From JAUWKC01 sp035529895 (GTDB lineage Bacteria > Planctomycetota > Phycisphaerae > Sedimentisphaerales > Anaerobacaceae): a DNA stretch of 64,000 bases. Every line of letters begins with the position of its first letter. The first letter of the stretch is position 1. The stretch covers positions 1-64,000 of the forward strand of contig DATKVV010000008.1 of NCBI GenBank assembly GCA_035529895.1. Reading direction: 5' to 3'. Positions 34,801-42,920 of this stretch are shown here, one piece after another. The position numbers and the translations under genes are program-made. The notes under the pieces are model-generated. The model saw nothing but the letters and a program-made list of their open reading frames with translations. It did no database searches and had not been told where the DNA came from.

Positions 34801-36026
34801 CCCGTTACGGGCGCTGAGAACAGTGTTTGGGGCTCGATACTATCGGCCACGCGCACAGGATTGTCAGGAGAAGGAAAATAGCCTTCGAATGAGTTAAAAT
34901 CATAACATCTCAAATCGAAATTGGGAGCGTACGGGATATTAAACTTAAAGTCCACCTCCTTCATCCCCAAATCCACGTTCACGCGTCCCCGAGTCTTTGC
35001 TTCCACGCCAAAATTCATCTCAAGGTCCCCCTGGCCGGAACCATTTAGCATCAGGTTTGCATCATCAGGGTTGCTGGTGTCGTATTCGAGTCTGAATTCG
35101 CCACCCCAGACCGAAGCGCACAACCAGGCGGCTGCATCGGCCTCAAAACGGAACTGGACGGGACTGTGTCTCGGCTTCCAGCCCGTGTCGTAACTCGATT
35201 CAAAACCCCACTCCGGCCAGAACGTGGAAAACGAAGCGGGCTCGGTCTTGACATTCGTAGTAGCGCCGGAAGCAACGACGGACTCTGTATCCTCTGAACG
35301 GGACGCCTTGGTGCTAATTCGGCCGGGAGGCAGGCTTCCACGAGGTTCTTGGGGCAGCTCTTGAGGCGGTCCTTCCTGAACGGAAGAAAGCCCCTCCGGC
35401 CTTTCATCAAGGTACTCAAAAACCTGGACTATGCTCCAGTTTCTCTGGGGAAGGCGGATGTGGATGAAACTCGGCCAGTGCTGCTTTCCGGATGGCGACA
35501 GCCTTTCGTGAATAGTATTTACCGCTGCGAGCTTGCTATCCTCGTATATGTCGCACAATAGAGGTGAGCGAACAGACTCAGGCAGCACCCACTGCAGACG
35601 AGCATTCTGCTCCGCAATTGCCGTCGTCGCTCTACCACGGCCCTTCATCTGCAAAGCCCCGAGTTGTTTCTGCCTGGCCAGATGGCTCCTCGCTTTTACC
35701 GTCAGGCCCGGTGGATAACCGTATTCTTCGGAACCAAGGCGGATTATCCAACGCTCTGCCTGCTTTTCAGGACCATCCGATTCCAGAAACATCAGTACCT
35801 CTTCGCTTCCCTGCTCACGCGCAATGGCTTTTAATTCATCCACAGATGCATCCAGTTCGTCCGGTATCTTTGCGCTAAAAACCCTCGCATAAGCAAATTC
35901 TTCAGCGTTTGAAGACGGAGGTCCGACCGCGTTTGCCTGTTCGTGCGGGACGAACCCAAAAATGGCCAAAAGCAATATAAGCACAAATATAGTGTGGGTT
36001 CCGTTTGAAGCGCGATAATACCCCAT
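31890..36026 (-). CDS. Large secreted LamG-domain protein
   Basis: 1378 residues. AGGAGG lies seven bases before the ATG at 36026; the longer reading frame adds 27 codons without a ribosome site. A signal peptide (FVLILLLAIFGFVPHEQANA) is followed by an N-terminal region of unknown fold, a beta-rich middle, three Fn3/Ig-like repeats with WHDVYFGTDYDQV-type motifs (about 650-860), a jelly-roll-like domain starting VVDDFERYDTE (about 860-1070), half of a dockerin-like motif (GDCFVDFKDHTIIGWDW), a LamG/concanavalin-like domain (about 1100-1310, from LLVEYTFDSDCSD to INSVRIYNRVLLPDE) and a final NFRDYDVMAENWL motif. Likely a surface or extracellular carbohydrate-binding protein. Confidence 0.88.
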   Translation of the reverse strand: MGYYRASNGTHTIFVLILLLAIFGFVPHEQANAVGPPSSNAEEFAYARVFSAKIPDELDASVDELKAIAREQGSEEVLMFLESDGPEKQAERWIIRLGSEEYGYPPGLTVKARSHLARQKQLGALQMKGRGRATTAIAEQNARLQWVLPESVRSPLLCDIYEDSKLAAVNTIHERLSPSGKQHWPSFIHIRLPQRNWSIVQVFEYLDERPEGLSSVQEGPPQELPQEPRGSLPPGRISTKASRSEDTESVVASGATTNVKTEPASFSTFWPEWGFESSYDTGWKPRHSPVQFRFEADAAAWLCASVWGGEFRLEYDTSNPDDANLMLNGSGQGDLEMNFGVEAKTRGRVNVDLGMKEVDFKFNIPYAPNFDLRCYDFNSFEGYFPSPDNPVRVADSIEPQTLFSAPVTGIPKIADVTVNLKAEMEISAEMWAESITTGPVPGDANSAQEYCKFTPVCDLCDVNVGEHGDYLALADYDEHLEMQMVLTFYPDICVEVEVFIYEWDYCVSTFALPWKLALGTVDLDFSHRLNFVPSYDLVITSSYGAISDPAPAVHPNNVNQITLDCAPGELPVAATHTWNDTNAPLRVDVNAVTVTDPNYEFDYWILDGDGDNPISDSNYVVEFDSGSNDMFHTLHAVFYRAKATEPFPDDRMDKTGKLPTLSWWAGEHAVWHDVYFGTDYDQVSNADTNAEVYMGPQPLADASFDPCEYFGDLGDCVMYHWRVDEVNDSHPDSPWTGRTWSFRTVGCCASEPWPVEDAPDEPRNVRLIWKKGACVTTTGGHHLYLGTDYDDVNEADTSTAGLVHNGPVDANSYQIPEGERASLLPTTYYWRVDEVNDTYESRVTDPWKGPVWQFTAGHVVVDDFERYDTEVNKVEGTWTAGLGRPGVVSGANIVLETNADYVHGGQQSVRYDYDNNQPDLNYFSEIEANTVGAKAVAAEIGGDWTACNTKALVLQFYGEPNKPLNGDEWMYVALQDNISVWAEKCDKKASDVNEVNLDLQKFEGHVNLANITKIYIGFGDPSKLFPINPLDPLLPGGTGTVWFDDIRLYPPRCRPEMSRFDGGDFDGDCFVDFKDHTIIGWDWLKSDLDVQPLPPPHYYNSDPNLLVEYTFDSDCSDTSGNAYNGALWGDAYVSGGVLHLGGSGNVYVDPPDFNEVNPFDGSSDFSISIAFRTSEPGILISSTRNNDSFSHPMAVFVTDTLSRKGTVVRAAVVCGNYYVNTVAGDDKEVNPLDNEWHHAAVTYDANTNTHCLYIDGNSIWKGQFDPCIPHIEQDVVCIGNSLNSDFPDVNTAGGFDGDINSVRIYNRVLLPDEVCYLANEARGCQGLSCYYKLISPANIVDHVYDVNGPERRTKQVNFRDYDVMAENWLSTILWPPSQ

Positions 36027-36268
36027 TATTCCACCTCCTGGGCTTCTCACCTCGTATTCAGCAGCCATTACTTGCCGGTTTTGACCAATATGTGCCTTTC
36101 CACGCATCCTCCTCGTGTGCGGTGTGTGGGAGTGCTTTGCCCTTCACAAGCATGGCCGATCCAAGCTACAATACTCGAGAAGTTTCTCGTAGGACGGGAA
36201 GACTCGGCAGGCAAGGGAAGATGAATTTGTCTTCGTCCTATCACGCTTTGTATTCACTTGTTTTGGTT

Positions 36269-36297
36269 ATTGTAGATAATCAGCGTGACGATGTCAA
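36269..36297 (-). promoter_or_regulatory. Consensus sigma70 promoter of the LamG gene
   Basis: On the minus strand TTGACA (36297-36292) and TACAAT (36274-36269) with a 17-base spacer, the best promoter in the window. The leader is about 235 bases. Confidence 0.75.
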
Positions 36298-36351
36298 GGT
36301 AAAAATTATAGGACTTTACTGTTTTTTCTCGTTGTTCTTGCCAAGTTGGGG

Positions 36352-36423
36352 CAAATAAAGCCCTTGACGCCGAAAAACACAGTCCCCGGTAAGCAGGGCG
36401 CCTGCCAGCGCCAAGGCCAAGCA
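36352..36423 (-). repeat. Shared promoter-upstream element, copy B
   Basis: Counterpart of 31726-31797, starting about 54 bases upstream of the LamG gene's -35 box. In this copy the core forms a cleaner stem (GGCGC-TGGCAG-GCGCC on the minus strand), so pairing is kept between copies by G-U changes. Confidence 0.65.
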
Positions 36424-36541
36424 GGTCCGGTAGGTCCCCTCGCCCCGTAAGACTTAGCCCTTTACATGCCGATATTACACGTTAGAATGAGTACCGCTTA
36501 AACGATTGAAATTGGAATTGGTGTGTTTGTCGGACATAATC

Positions 36542-38104
36542 GTGGAGAAGATAAAACTTTACGACACGACTCTACGCGACGGCATGCAGGCCGAGGGCGT
36601 GAGTTTTTCGCTTGAGGACAAGCTCGCCATCGCCCGATGCCTCGACGAGCTCGGCCTCGACTATATCGAAGGCGGCTATGCCGGCTCCAACCCCAAGGAG
36701 ACGCAGTTCTTTGAAGAGGTGGCCAAACTGAAGTTGAAGAATTCACGAGTTGTCGCGTTCGGCAGCACCCGCAGGGCCAATGCCACCGTCTCCGACGACG
36801 CTTCGCTCAACGCCATCCTTGCCTGCAAAACGCCGGCAGCAACCATTGTCGGCAAATGTTGGGAACTCCACGTGACCGACGTGCTTGGCTGCTCCCTCGA
36901 CGAAAACCTCGCCATCTGTGCCGACTCCGTCAAATACCTCAAGAACCACGGTCTTGAAACCATCTTTGACGCCGAGCATGTTTTCGATGCCTATAGGCAG
37001 AACCCTGAGTACACAATCAAGGTTCTGACGGTTGCCGCCGAGGCCGGGGCCGACGTGCTCGTGCTTTGCGACACCAACGGCGGCTCACTGCCAAACGAAG
37101 TATACGAAATCACCAGGGCCGTCCGCGAAACCCTCAGCCCGATGCTCATCGGAATTCACACCCACAACGACAGCGATTGTGCCGCCGCCAATGCGCTGGC
37201 GGCCGTTCGCGCCGGGGCCCGACACGTCCAGGGAACAATGAATGGAATCGGCGAACGATGCGGCAATGCGAATTTATGCACGCTAATACCTAACCTCGCC
37301 TTCAAGATGGGTTTCGAAGTGTTCAGCGCCGAAAAGCTCAAGACGCTTACCGAAGTATCGCGTTTCGTTTTTGAAATTCTAAACCTGGCGCCGGTCGTGA
37401 ACATGCCCTATGTGGGCGAGAGCGCATTTGCGCACAAGGCCGGTCTTCACGTCGATGCCCTCCGCAAGAATAAACGGACCTACGAGCACATCGACCCGGC
37501 CCTTATCGGCAACGAACGCCGCTTCCTCATTTCCGAGCTCAGCGGCAAATCCAACGTCCTCGCCGAGCTCGAAAAGGCAAAGATTGCCGAAGACAAGAAA
37601 CTTGCCCGCCAGATTCTCAAGCGAGTTCAGGAGCTGGAAAACGAGGGCTACCAGTTCGAGGCCGCTGACGGCAGCTTCGACCTGCTGGTAAGAAAGGTCA
37701 TGGGTACGTATAAGCGTTCTTTTGAGCTTATAAAGTATTACGTAACCACGGAAAAACGCGCCTCCGGCGAGCTTGTCACCGAGGCCACCGTCAAACTGAA
37801 GGTCGGCGATAAAATCCAGCATGTCGTAGGCGAGGGTGACGGCCCCGTCAATGCCCTTGACGCCGCCCTGCGAAAGTCGCTGGAGAACGTCTATCCGACC
37901 ATCAAGGACATCCACTTGATTGATTATAAGGTCCGCGTCGTCAACGCCCGTGCCGGCACCGCCGCCCGCGTCCGCGTCATAATCGAATCGCGCGACAAGA
38001 ACTCCATCTGGGGAACCGTCGGCGTCTCGGAAAACGTCATCGAAGCCTCCTGGCAGGCCCTCGTGGACTCCGTCGAATACAAGCTGCAAAAAGATGCACA
38101 ATGA
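36542..38104 (+). CDS. cimA: (R)-citramalate synthase
   Basis: 520 residues from a GTG at 36542, where the conserved KIKLYDTTLRDGMQAEG begins; the open frame extends 12 codons upstream with only TTG starts. HMGL-like TIM barrel with the metal-binding Asp in YDTTLRDG and HTHND (HIHNDSD-type) loop, then the C-terminal LeuA-dimer/regulatory domain (from about residue 390). It condenses pyruvate and acetyl-CoA to citramalate, the first step of a threonine-independent isoleucine route. The sequence ERCGNANLC and the length fit CimA better than LeuA or homocitrate synthase. Confidence 0.9.
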   Translation: MEKIKLYDTTLRDGMQAEGVSFSLEDKLAIARCLDELGLDYIEGGYAGSNPKETQFFEEVAKLKLKNSRVVAFGSTRRANATVSDDASLNAILACKTPAATIVGKCWELHVTDVLGCSLDENLAICADSVKYLKNHGLETIFDAEHVFDAYRQNPEYTIKVLTVAAEAGADVLVLCDTNGGSLPNEVYEITRAVRETLSPMLIGIHTHNDSDCAAANALAAVRAGARHVQGTMNGIGERCGNANLCTLIPNLAFKMGFEVFSAEKLKTLTEVSRFVFEILNLAPVVNMPYVGESAFAHKAGLHVDALRKNKRTYEHIDPALIGNERRFLISELSGKSNVLAELEKAKIAEDKKLARQILKRVQELENEGYQFEAADGSFDLLVRKVMGTYKRSFELIKYYVTTEKRASGELVTEATVKLKVGDKIQHVVGEGDGPVNALDAALRKSLENVYPTIKDIHLIDYKVRVVNARAGTAARVRVIIESRDKNSIWGTVGVSENVIEASWQALVDSVEYKLQKDAQ

Positions 38105-38120
38105 TATTCGGGCCAAAAGC

Positions 38121-38843
38121 TTAGGCGTTGACCTCACTGGCGACCATCTGCCGGGTTCTTTTGCGCCGGTTGACGGTCTGCCTGTCCAGCCGCGGCTCGA
38201 GCGGCCGCTCCTCTGAAGCCGCTTGAACAGCCTTGACGGCCGTCTCGGCAAATAAATCGGCCCCTATTTCCTCCCAAAGTCCTTCCGCACGATTAAACAC
38301 CCCGCCCGACACCATTACCCGCATATTGGGCCAGGCGCCGACCGACCTTATTGTGTCGATCAGTCGCCTGATATCCGGCGCCTGCTTTGCCACTGCGCCA
38401 TAGATTAGCAGAACGTCCGGCCCATATTCATTCACGAACCCGAGCAGGTCGTCATCGGTTAGCCCGCCACCGAGGAACCTTACCTCCCAGCCGTCGCTGT
38501 CGAACAGGTCCGCCATTATTTGGCCCCCAAGCTCCTCAAGCTCGGTTGGGCCGCAGCAGACAACAATCTTCTTGCCCTTGCTGGGTCTGCGCGGCAGCTT
38601 GTTCTGCAGTTGATCCGTGATGTTTCGGCTGATTCGTGTCGCGAGGTGTTCCTCAACCGGCGAAATTCTGCCGGCGCGCAACAAATCACCCACCTCAACC
38701 ATGATTGGCCATATTATATCGCCGTAGACGGCATTGGCCGGGATTCCCCTCTGTAATGCTTCTTCTATAACCAACCGGGCCGCCCCCCTCGTCCCGCGTA
38801 ATAGTGCCTCCAAATACCGCTCAAGAATTCCATCCTCTGCCAT
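38121..38843 (-). CDS. B12-binding-like domain protein lacking cobalamin ligands
   Basis: 240 residues: a helical bundle (1-82) followed by a Rossmann-like cobalamin-binding fold (about 90-210), as in MetH/CarH-type modules. The lower-ligand motif E-x-H-x-x-G reads E101-L-E103-E-L-G106, so the His is Glu. In the bundle the CarH-type W-x9-E-H signature reads L55-x9-E65-H66, so the Trp is Leu. The GGGLTDDDLLG and YGAV strands of the fold are kept. There is no N-terminal HTH, so it is not a CarH regulator itself. It may act as a partner or corrinoid-independent sensor. It is convergent with cimA. Confidence 0.8.
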   Translation of the reverse strand: MAEDGILERYLEALLRGTRGAARLVIEEALQRGIPANAVYGDIIWPIMVEVGDLLRAGRISPVEEHLATRISRNITDQLQNKLPRRPSKGKKIVVCCGPTELEELGGQIMADLFDSDGWEVRFLGGGLTDDDLLGFVNEYGPDVLLIYGAVAKQAPDIRRLIDTIRSVGAWPNMRVMVSGGVFNRAEGLWEEIGADLFAETAVKAVQAASEERPLEPRLDRQTVNRRKRTRQMVASEVNA

Positions 38844-39517
38844 AATCCTAACTCCAAGAACTCTACTCGAAACTCCATTTTATTTTATCCAAACTCGCAG
38901 GGGAGAATGAATACCTATCGCAAATGTTAAAATAGGCAATATAGCTATCGGTACACGCCCTTCCAAAACTTTACTAAAAATCCAGAATTCCAGCCGCTGC
39001 AAAGAGGGGCTACTGAGCCCACCATTGCGCAATGCCGTTACCATCAAGGGATTATGGTTCCTGACGTATTGGGCTGTCTGACCTTCTCCACGCATTTATG
39101 CCGGGCGTGCACCACCCTTTGGCGTCGTCTTCACGTCAAATGTGCTTTGCCTGCGCACGTTTCGCCTGAGTGGACCACTGGGTAGCTCGGCCGAAGGCAC
39201 CCGAGGGGGCGCCGGCCCGCACACAGGGAAAACGACCGGGGAGGCGCGCGCCTCTGGCTGGAGGCAAAACAAAGGCCAGTAGGGCAAACATGAGAATATA
39301 TGGCTGCGGTTAGGTCCTGTGCTGGCGCGGCAGGCTCGCACAGAAGGCAGGACTCTGCTCGTGGCCCCTCTGCGGGTGGGTCCGTGAGTGGCGTTTCAGG
39401 CTCGGACGCGGGCAGCCGTTGCGTCGGTGTCCGTGATAAGGCGGGGCCTCTACAGGACGGTATTCAATAGCTGCGCAGGGTTTTTGGCGGATATTCTTGT
39501 TACCTTGTACACCTTGG
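38844..39517. other. Gene-free stretch of about 670 bases
   Basis: Only short open frames with no ribosome sites or recognisable motifs are present on both strands. The sequence at 39100-39470 is GC-rich with several small inverted repeats (for example GCGCG at 39245-39252). I could not match it to RNase P RNA, tmRNA or SRP RNA signatures. A decayed gene or unknown RNA is possible. Confidence 0.35.
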
Positions 39518-39547
39518 TTGCCTCTTAGGGGTGGAATGCAGTATAAT
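39518..39547 (+). promoter_or_regulatory. Promoter of the Gly/Tyr/Ser-rich protein gene
   Basis: TTGCCT (39518-39523) and a perfect TATAAT (39542-39547) with an 18-base spacer, followed by a leader of about 205 bases. Confidence 0.6.
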
Positions 39548-39759
39548 TGGGAGTGATTAGCTTGCGACAAGATGTGGAGAGTAACCGTGTAGCGAACAAC
39601 TTGACTCAGATGTTAGCGGCACAACTGTCTTGGTCGGCGAGTTGAATGGGAGGCCTGTATGGGATTTGCCGTTGGGCGGAAATTGCATTGGTTTTCTAAA
39701 TGGCATCCGCCTCGGTTTAGTTACTGAGTGCATCACATATTTAACGGAGGTCAACTGGT

Positions 39760-41166
39760 ATGGCGACAAACACAAACAAACTGGTTACGGGTTTCGTCTC
39801 GGCAATCTTGCTGTTAGCTATAGCGTCCGGAGAACTTTGCACGGCGCTCGGTGCAGGGAAAAAACCACGGAAGACTCCGGAGAGGGAGACGATTACAAAG
39901 TTTTTATCCTCACTGGAGCTCGGCCCGGGGCCGTACGATTTCGACCACGATGCGGACGGCGTCGTTGATATGTGTATTTACCCCCTGCTGACAAGCGAGC
40001 CCGACTTAGAGAGCAAGTATGTTACGCTGCAGGAGGTAGTGAGGAGAAAGGACGTTATTCTGAAGGAGAATCTTACTAATCGCAGCTCTAACAAGAAGGA
40101 TCCGCCAAGCAGTTACGGCATAGTTGCGCAGCTCATAGGCGGCAGGCAAGGGTATGGTTATGGGTCCGGCTACGGAGGTTCCAGCTACGGCTACGGTTCT
40201 CGTTATGGGTCCGGCTACGGGTCCAGCTCCGGCTACGGATCCAGCTCCGGTTACGGGTCCGGCTATGGCAACTCCGTTTATTATCAGCGTGGCGGTATGC
40301 TCGGCGGCGGCTGGCAAGGCAGAGGGCTGGGTATGAGCGGCATTCTGGGAGGTGGGGGATACGGGTCGTATCAAGGAGGGTACGGAAGATACCCGGGATA
40401 TGGGAAGGCCGGCGAAGGCTGGCTTGAACACGACGGTTTTAAGCATGATTACTTGGCCAGAACCGTGGCCTTGGCACAGTTTGATGCTGTGCGTGCCAGG
40501 CCCGCATCGGTGCAAGAAGCCGGCAGCTCGAAGTCCACAGAGGCAACCGAAGTCAGCCTGAGCACTTTTTGTTTCGAAAAGTGGCGCCTGATAGAAGAGT
40601 CAAGGAGGATGGGGGAGCCCGAGTATTTTACGTATGTAGGCATGGCGAGTCCCTATGTCAGGAAAGAGCTTGTTCTGTTCGCCAACCAGGTCAACGTTGA
40701 CAAGATTATCGCGAAGGAACTCAGAAAGTTGCGCGTGTTCAGCAAAACCAGCGCCCTTGCCGACGTTTTGACGAATGATGAGATCAGAAAGATTATTACT
40801 TATTATACGGCTAACTCGGCGAAGGTACTTAGTGATAACAAAATGATATCGGGCATGGTTGTAACAAGCGGCAGCGCAATCCTGTGTGCCGACGTTTATT
40901 CTTCCCCCGATTTATTCAGGAGAATGTTCCCTCAGCTTATACAAAGTGCCGCTATTGGAGTGTGCCGAACAGACGATAAGGGCAGAAAGCACGAAGGGCA
41001 AGACGAAGTCGAAGGGTTCGTGAACGGTCTGAGACAGATTGAGAAACTTAAGAAGGAGTCGCCCCAGACGTACAGGCTTTTCTATCCCAAAATCATAGGC
41101 GGCGCCGAGGTTGTTTCCGACGAAGCTGGAACAAAGGTTGTTCACCTGGAAGCGTATCCCCGTTGA
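39760..41166 (+). CDS. Exported protein with Gly/Tyr/Ser-rich low-complexity region and ARPP-1-like domain
   Basis: 468 residues; GGAGG lies nine bases before the ATG. A signal peptide covers about 1-32. Residues 50-115 have an Asp-rich segment (DFDHDADGVVDM) that resembles a calcium-binding loop. Residues 127-230 are low-complexity, repeats of GYGSGYGSS type. The C-terminal half (about 260-430) with STFCFEKWRL, VRKELVLFANQVNVDK and GMVVTSGSAILCADVYSS resembles the ARPP-1/DUF6569 family, often found in secreted or surface proteins of unknown function. That assignment is from memory of motifs and moderate. It is preceded by its own promoter and stands alone. Confidence 0.78.
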   Translation: MATNTNKLVTGFVSAILLLAIASGELCTALGAGKKPRKTPERETITKFLSSLELGPGPYDFDHDADGVVDMCIYPLLTSEPDLESKYVTLQEVVRRKDVILKENLTNRSSNKKDPPSSYGIVAQLIGGRQGYGYGSGYGGSSYGYGSRYGSGYGSSSGYGSSSGYGSGYGNSVYYQRGGMLGGGWQGRGLGMSGILGGGGYGSYQGGYGRYPGYGKAGEGWLEHDGFKHDYLARTVALAQFDAVRARPASVQEAGSSKSTEATEVSLSTFCFEKWRLIEESRRMGEPEYFTYVGMASPYVRKELVLFANQVNVDKIIAKELRKLRVFSKTSALADVLTNDEIRKIITYYTANSAKVLSDNKMISGMVVTSGSAILCADVYSSPDLFRRMFPQLIQSAAIGVCRTDDKGRKHEGQDEVEGFVNGLRQIEKLKKESPQTYRLFYPKIIGGAEVVSDEAGTKVVHLEAYPR

Positions 41167-41497
41167 TAATCGCATTCAGGCGTTCTGACCTTAGCGAGTC
41201 TGACGCTGCGGTTCCAGTAGTAACTTCTTGATTCCCTGGGTTGGTATTTGTCGCAGCCGTGCTGCGCGCTGCAAAGCGGTTGTTTAGCGGTGGATCGAGA
41301 ATTGGACCCGGTGATTTGGCGTAGGCAAGAAGGTTCTTTTGCCACTGTTTTCATCTTACCATTTTGTTGTTTCCAATATTCAGGTGCAGCATACGCTCCT
41401 GCCGCGGCCGCTGCTGGGAGCAGAGATTCTGCCCTGGTCAAACATTCCGACAGCCACACCCGCCTGAGGAATTAGTATCGGCGGCAGCTTGCCTATT
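41167..41497. other. Gene-free stretch
   Basis: Roughly 330 bases with no coding region that has a start site or recognised motif. A GC-rich segment near 41395-41415 contains GCGGCCGC. Nothing further is supported. Confidence 0.35.
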
Positions 41498-41526
41498 TTG
41501 GTTAGACACATGGGCGCCGATATGGT
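41498..41526 (+). promoter_or_regulatory. Candidate promoter of the small coiled-coil membrane protein
   Basis: TTGGTT (41498-41503) and TATGGT (41521-41526), spacer 17, about 85 bases upstream of the ATG. Confidence 0.4.
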
Positions 41527-41609
41527 ATATTCAGATGTGAAACAATAAAGACGGAAGGTTTGCAGCCGCAGTGAGAGTGCACTGATTAGTGTTCTATAAG
41601 GCCTGGCAC

Positions 41610-41849
41610 ATGGAAATGGGTATGTATGAACTGGTGGAAAGGATTCTGCACGGTGTAAGCTTTATTGCCATTGGGGGAACATTGGCACTGATATTTTTCT
41701 TTGTGTTCGCGCCGAGTATCCTGGGTTCGAGGACGATATACAAACAGCTTGAGGGCCTCCGGAAACAAACCGAACAGATGAATAAGCAGCTTGGCCAAAT
41801 ATCGCAGCATCTGCAGAAGCAAAAAGAAAATCCCGAAAAGGGACATTGA
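41610..41849 (+). CDS. Small membrane-anchored coiled-coil protein
   Basis: 79 residues. One membrane helix (FIAIGGTLALIFFFVFAPSIL, about 18-38) followed by a Gln/Lys-rich heptad-like helix (YKQLEGLRKQTEQMNKQLGQ). ATG at 41610 was chosen over a GTG seven codons earlier because AAGGC lies upstream. No family was recognised. It precedes the mlaE gene by about 200 bases but a separate promoter seems to drive mlaE. Confidence 0.65.
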   Translation: MEMGMYELVERILHGVSFIAIGGTLALIFFFVFAPSILGSRTIYKQLEGLRKQTEQMNKQLGQISQHLQKQKENPEKGH

Positions 41850-41961
41850 GCCTGGTGCTCAAGACCGAATTGGGGTGGATTCGGACTTCGCAGGAATCGG
41901 GTACTAATTTTTTAATTCGTGGCCGGCAATTGCCGACCTTGAGGCGGGAGAGAGGTGGGAA

Positions 41962-41990
41962 TTGATTATTGACAGTTAACGGCGTATAGG
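41962..41990 (+). promoter_or_regulatory. Candidate promoter of mlaEF
   Basis: TTGATT (41962-41967) and TATAGG (41985-41990), spacer 17, about 65 bases before the mlaE start. Confidence 0.45.
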
Positions 41991-42057
41991 TGATAGTTGG
42001 AAGTTGGCTGCAAGTAGGACAAAGAATATTTAGTAAGCGTTTTCGGAGTTAAATGTT

Positions 42058-42867
42058 ATGATTGCATCGCTTGGCGCCAGGACTATAGAGGACATAAATA
42101 ACCTCGGGCGGTTTGGGAGATTTGTCTGGCGGGCTATAATTACATCTTTGCGGAGCTGTCTCAACAGCAGGACATATCCGCTTATCTGGATGCAAATGAA
42201 TATGATCGGCGTTCGCAGCGTGCCGGTCATAATGATAACCGGTGCGTTTGTCGGAATGACGCTGGCGGTTCAGGCATACGACCAGCTTGCAGGTATGGGG
42301 CTGGAAGAGCACCTGGGTGTTCTGATAAACATTTCGGTAGTGAAGGAGCTGGGCCCCGTGCTGGCGGCGGTGATGCTGGCGGGGCGAATCGGCGGGGCTT
42401 TGACCGCGGAACTGGGAACAATGAATGTTACCGAGCAGATTGATGCGGTCAGGAGTATGGGCACCGACCCTGTCCGATATCTGGTTGCGCCGCGGATTCT
42501 GGCGTGTCTTTTCCTTACGCCCTTTCTGATTATCTATGCGGATTTTCTGGGGATTCTCGGAGGGTACTTCGTGAGCGTTATTCAACTTGGTATCAACAGC
42601 AAGGCTTATTGGAGCTTCAGCGCCTCCGGCGTCGAATTATGGGATGTCACTATCGGTGTCATAAAAGGTTTCTTCTTCGGAGTTGCCATAGCGATTATAA
42701 GCTGTTATAAGGGCTTTACGTGCAAGGAAGGGGCGCACGGCGTCGGTCAGGCGTGCACGGAAGCATTTGTAATGAGCTTTATTTCGATATTGGCGCTGGA
42801 TTTTGCTTTGGCGGTGATTTTCAAGGCGCTTTACAGCACGTTTTGGCCGCTTAAAAGCCTGGTCTAA
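42058..42867 (+). CDS. mlaE: MlaE-type lipid-transport permease
   Basis: 269 residues with five or more membrane helices and the family motifs GAFVGMTLAVQAYDQL, VVKELGPVLAAVMLAGRIGGALTAELGTM (shown here only in part as family signature) and EQIDAVRSMGTDPVRYLVAPR. It is the membrane subunit of an Mce/Mla-type ABC system moving phospholipids or other lipids between membranes. The ATPase follows after 53 bases. The usual third subunit, an MCE-domain protein (MlaD), is not encoded next to it. Confidence 0.93.
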   Translation: MIASLGARTIEDINNLGRFGRFVWRAIITSLRSCLNSRTYPLIWMQMNMIGVRSVPVIMITGAFVGMTLAVQAYDQLAGMGLEEHLGVLINISVVKELGPVLAAVMLAGRIGGALTAELGTMNVTEQIDAVRSMGTDPVRYLVAPRILACLFLTPFLIIYADFLGILGGYFVSVIQLGINSKAYWSFSASGVELWDVTIGVIKGFFFGVAIAIISCYKGFTCKEGAHGVGQACTEAFVMSFISILALDFALAVIFKALYSTFWPLKSLV

Positions 42868-42920
42868 CGACAACGCATACCAGAGAGCGTACGCAGCACA
42901 ATGTGTTAAGAGAGTAAGAA

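Noticed and set aside
39096..39570. Two minus-strand open frames of 81 and 86 codons in the long gap
   Set aside because: No start signals, unusual composition (Arg/Pro/His-rich) as in random GC-rich sequence, no motif.
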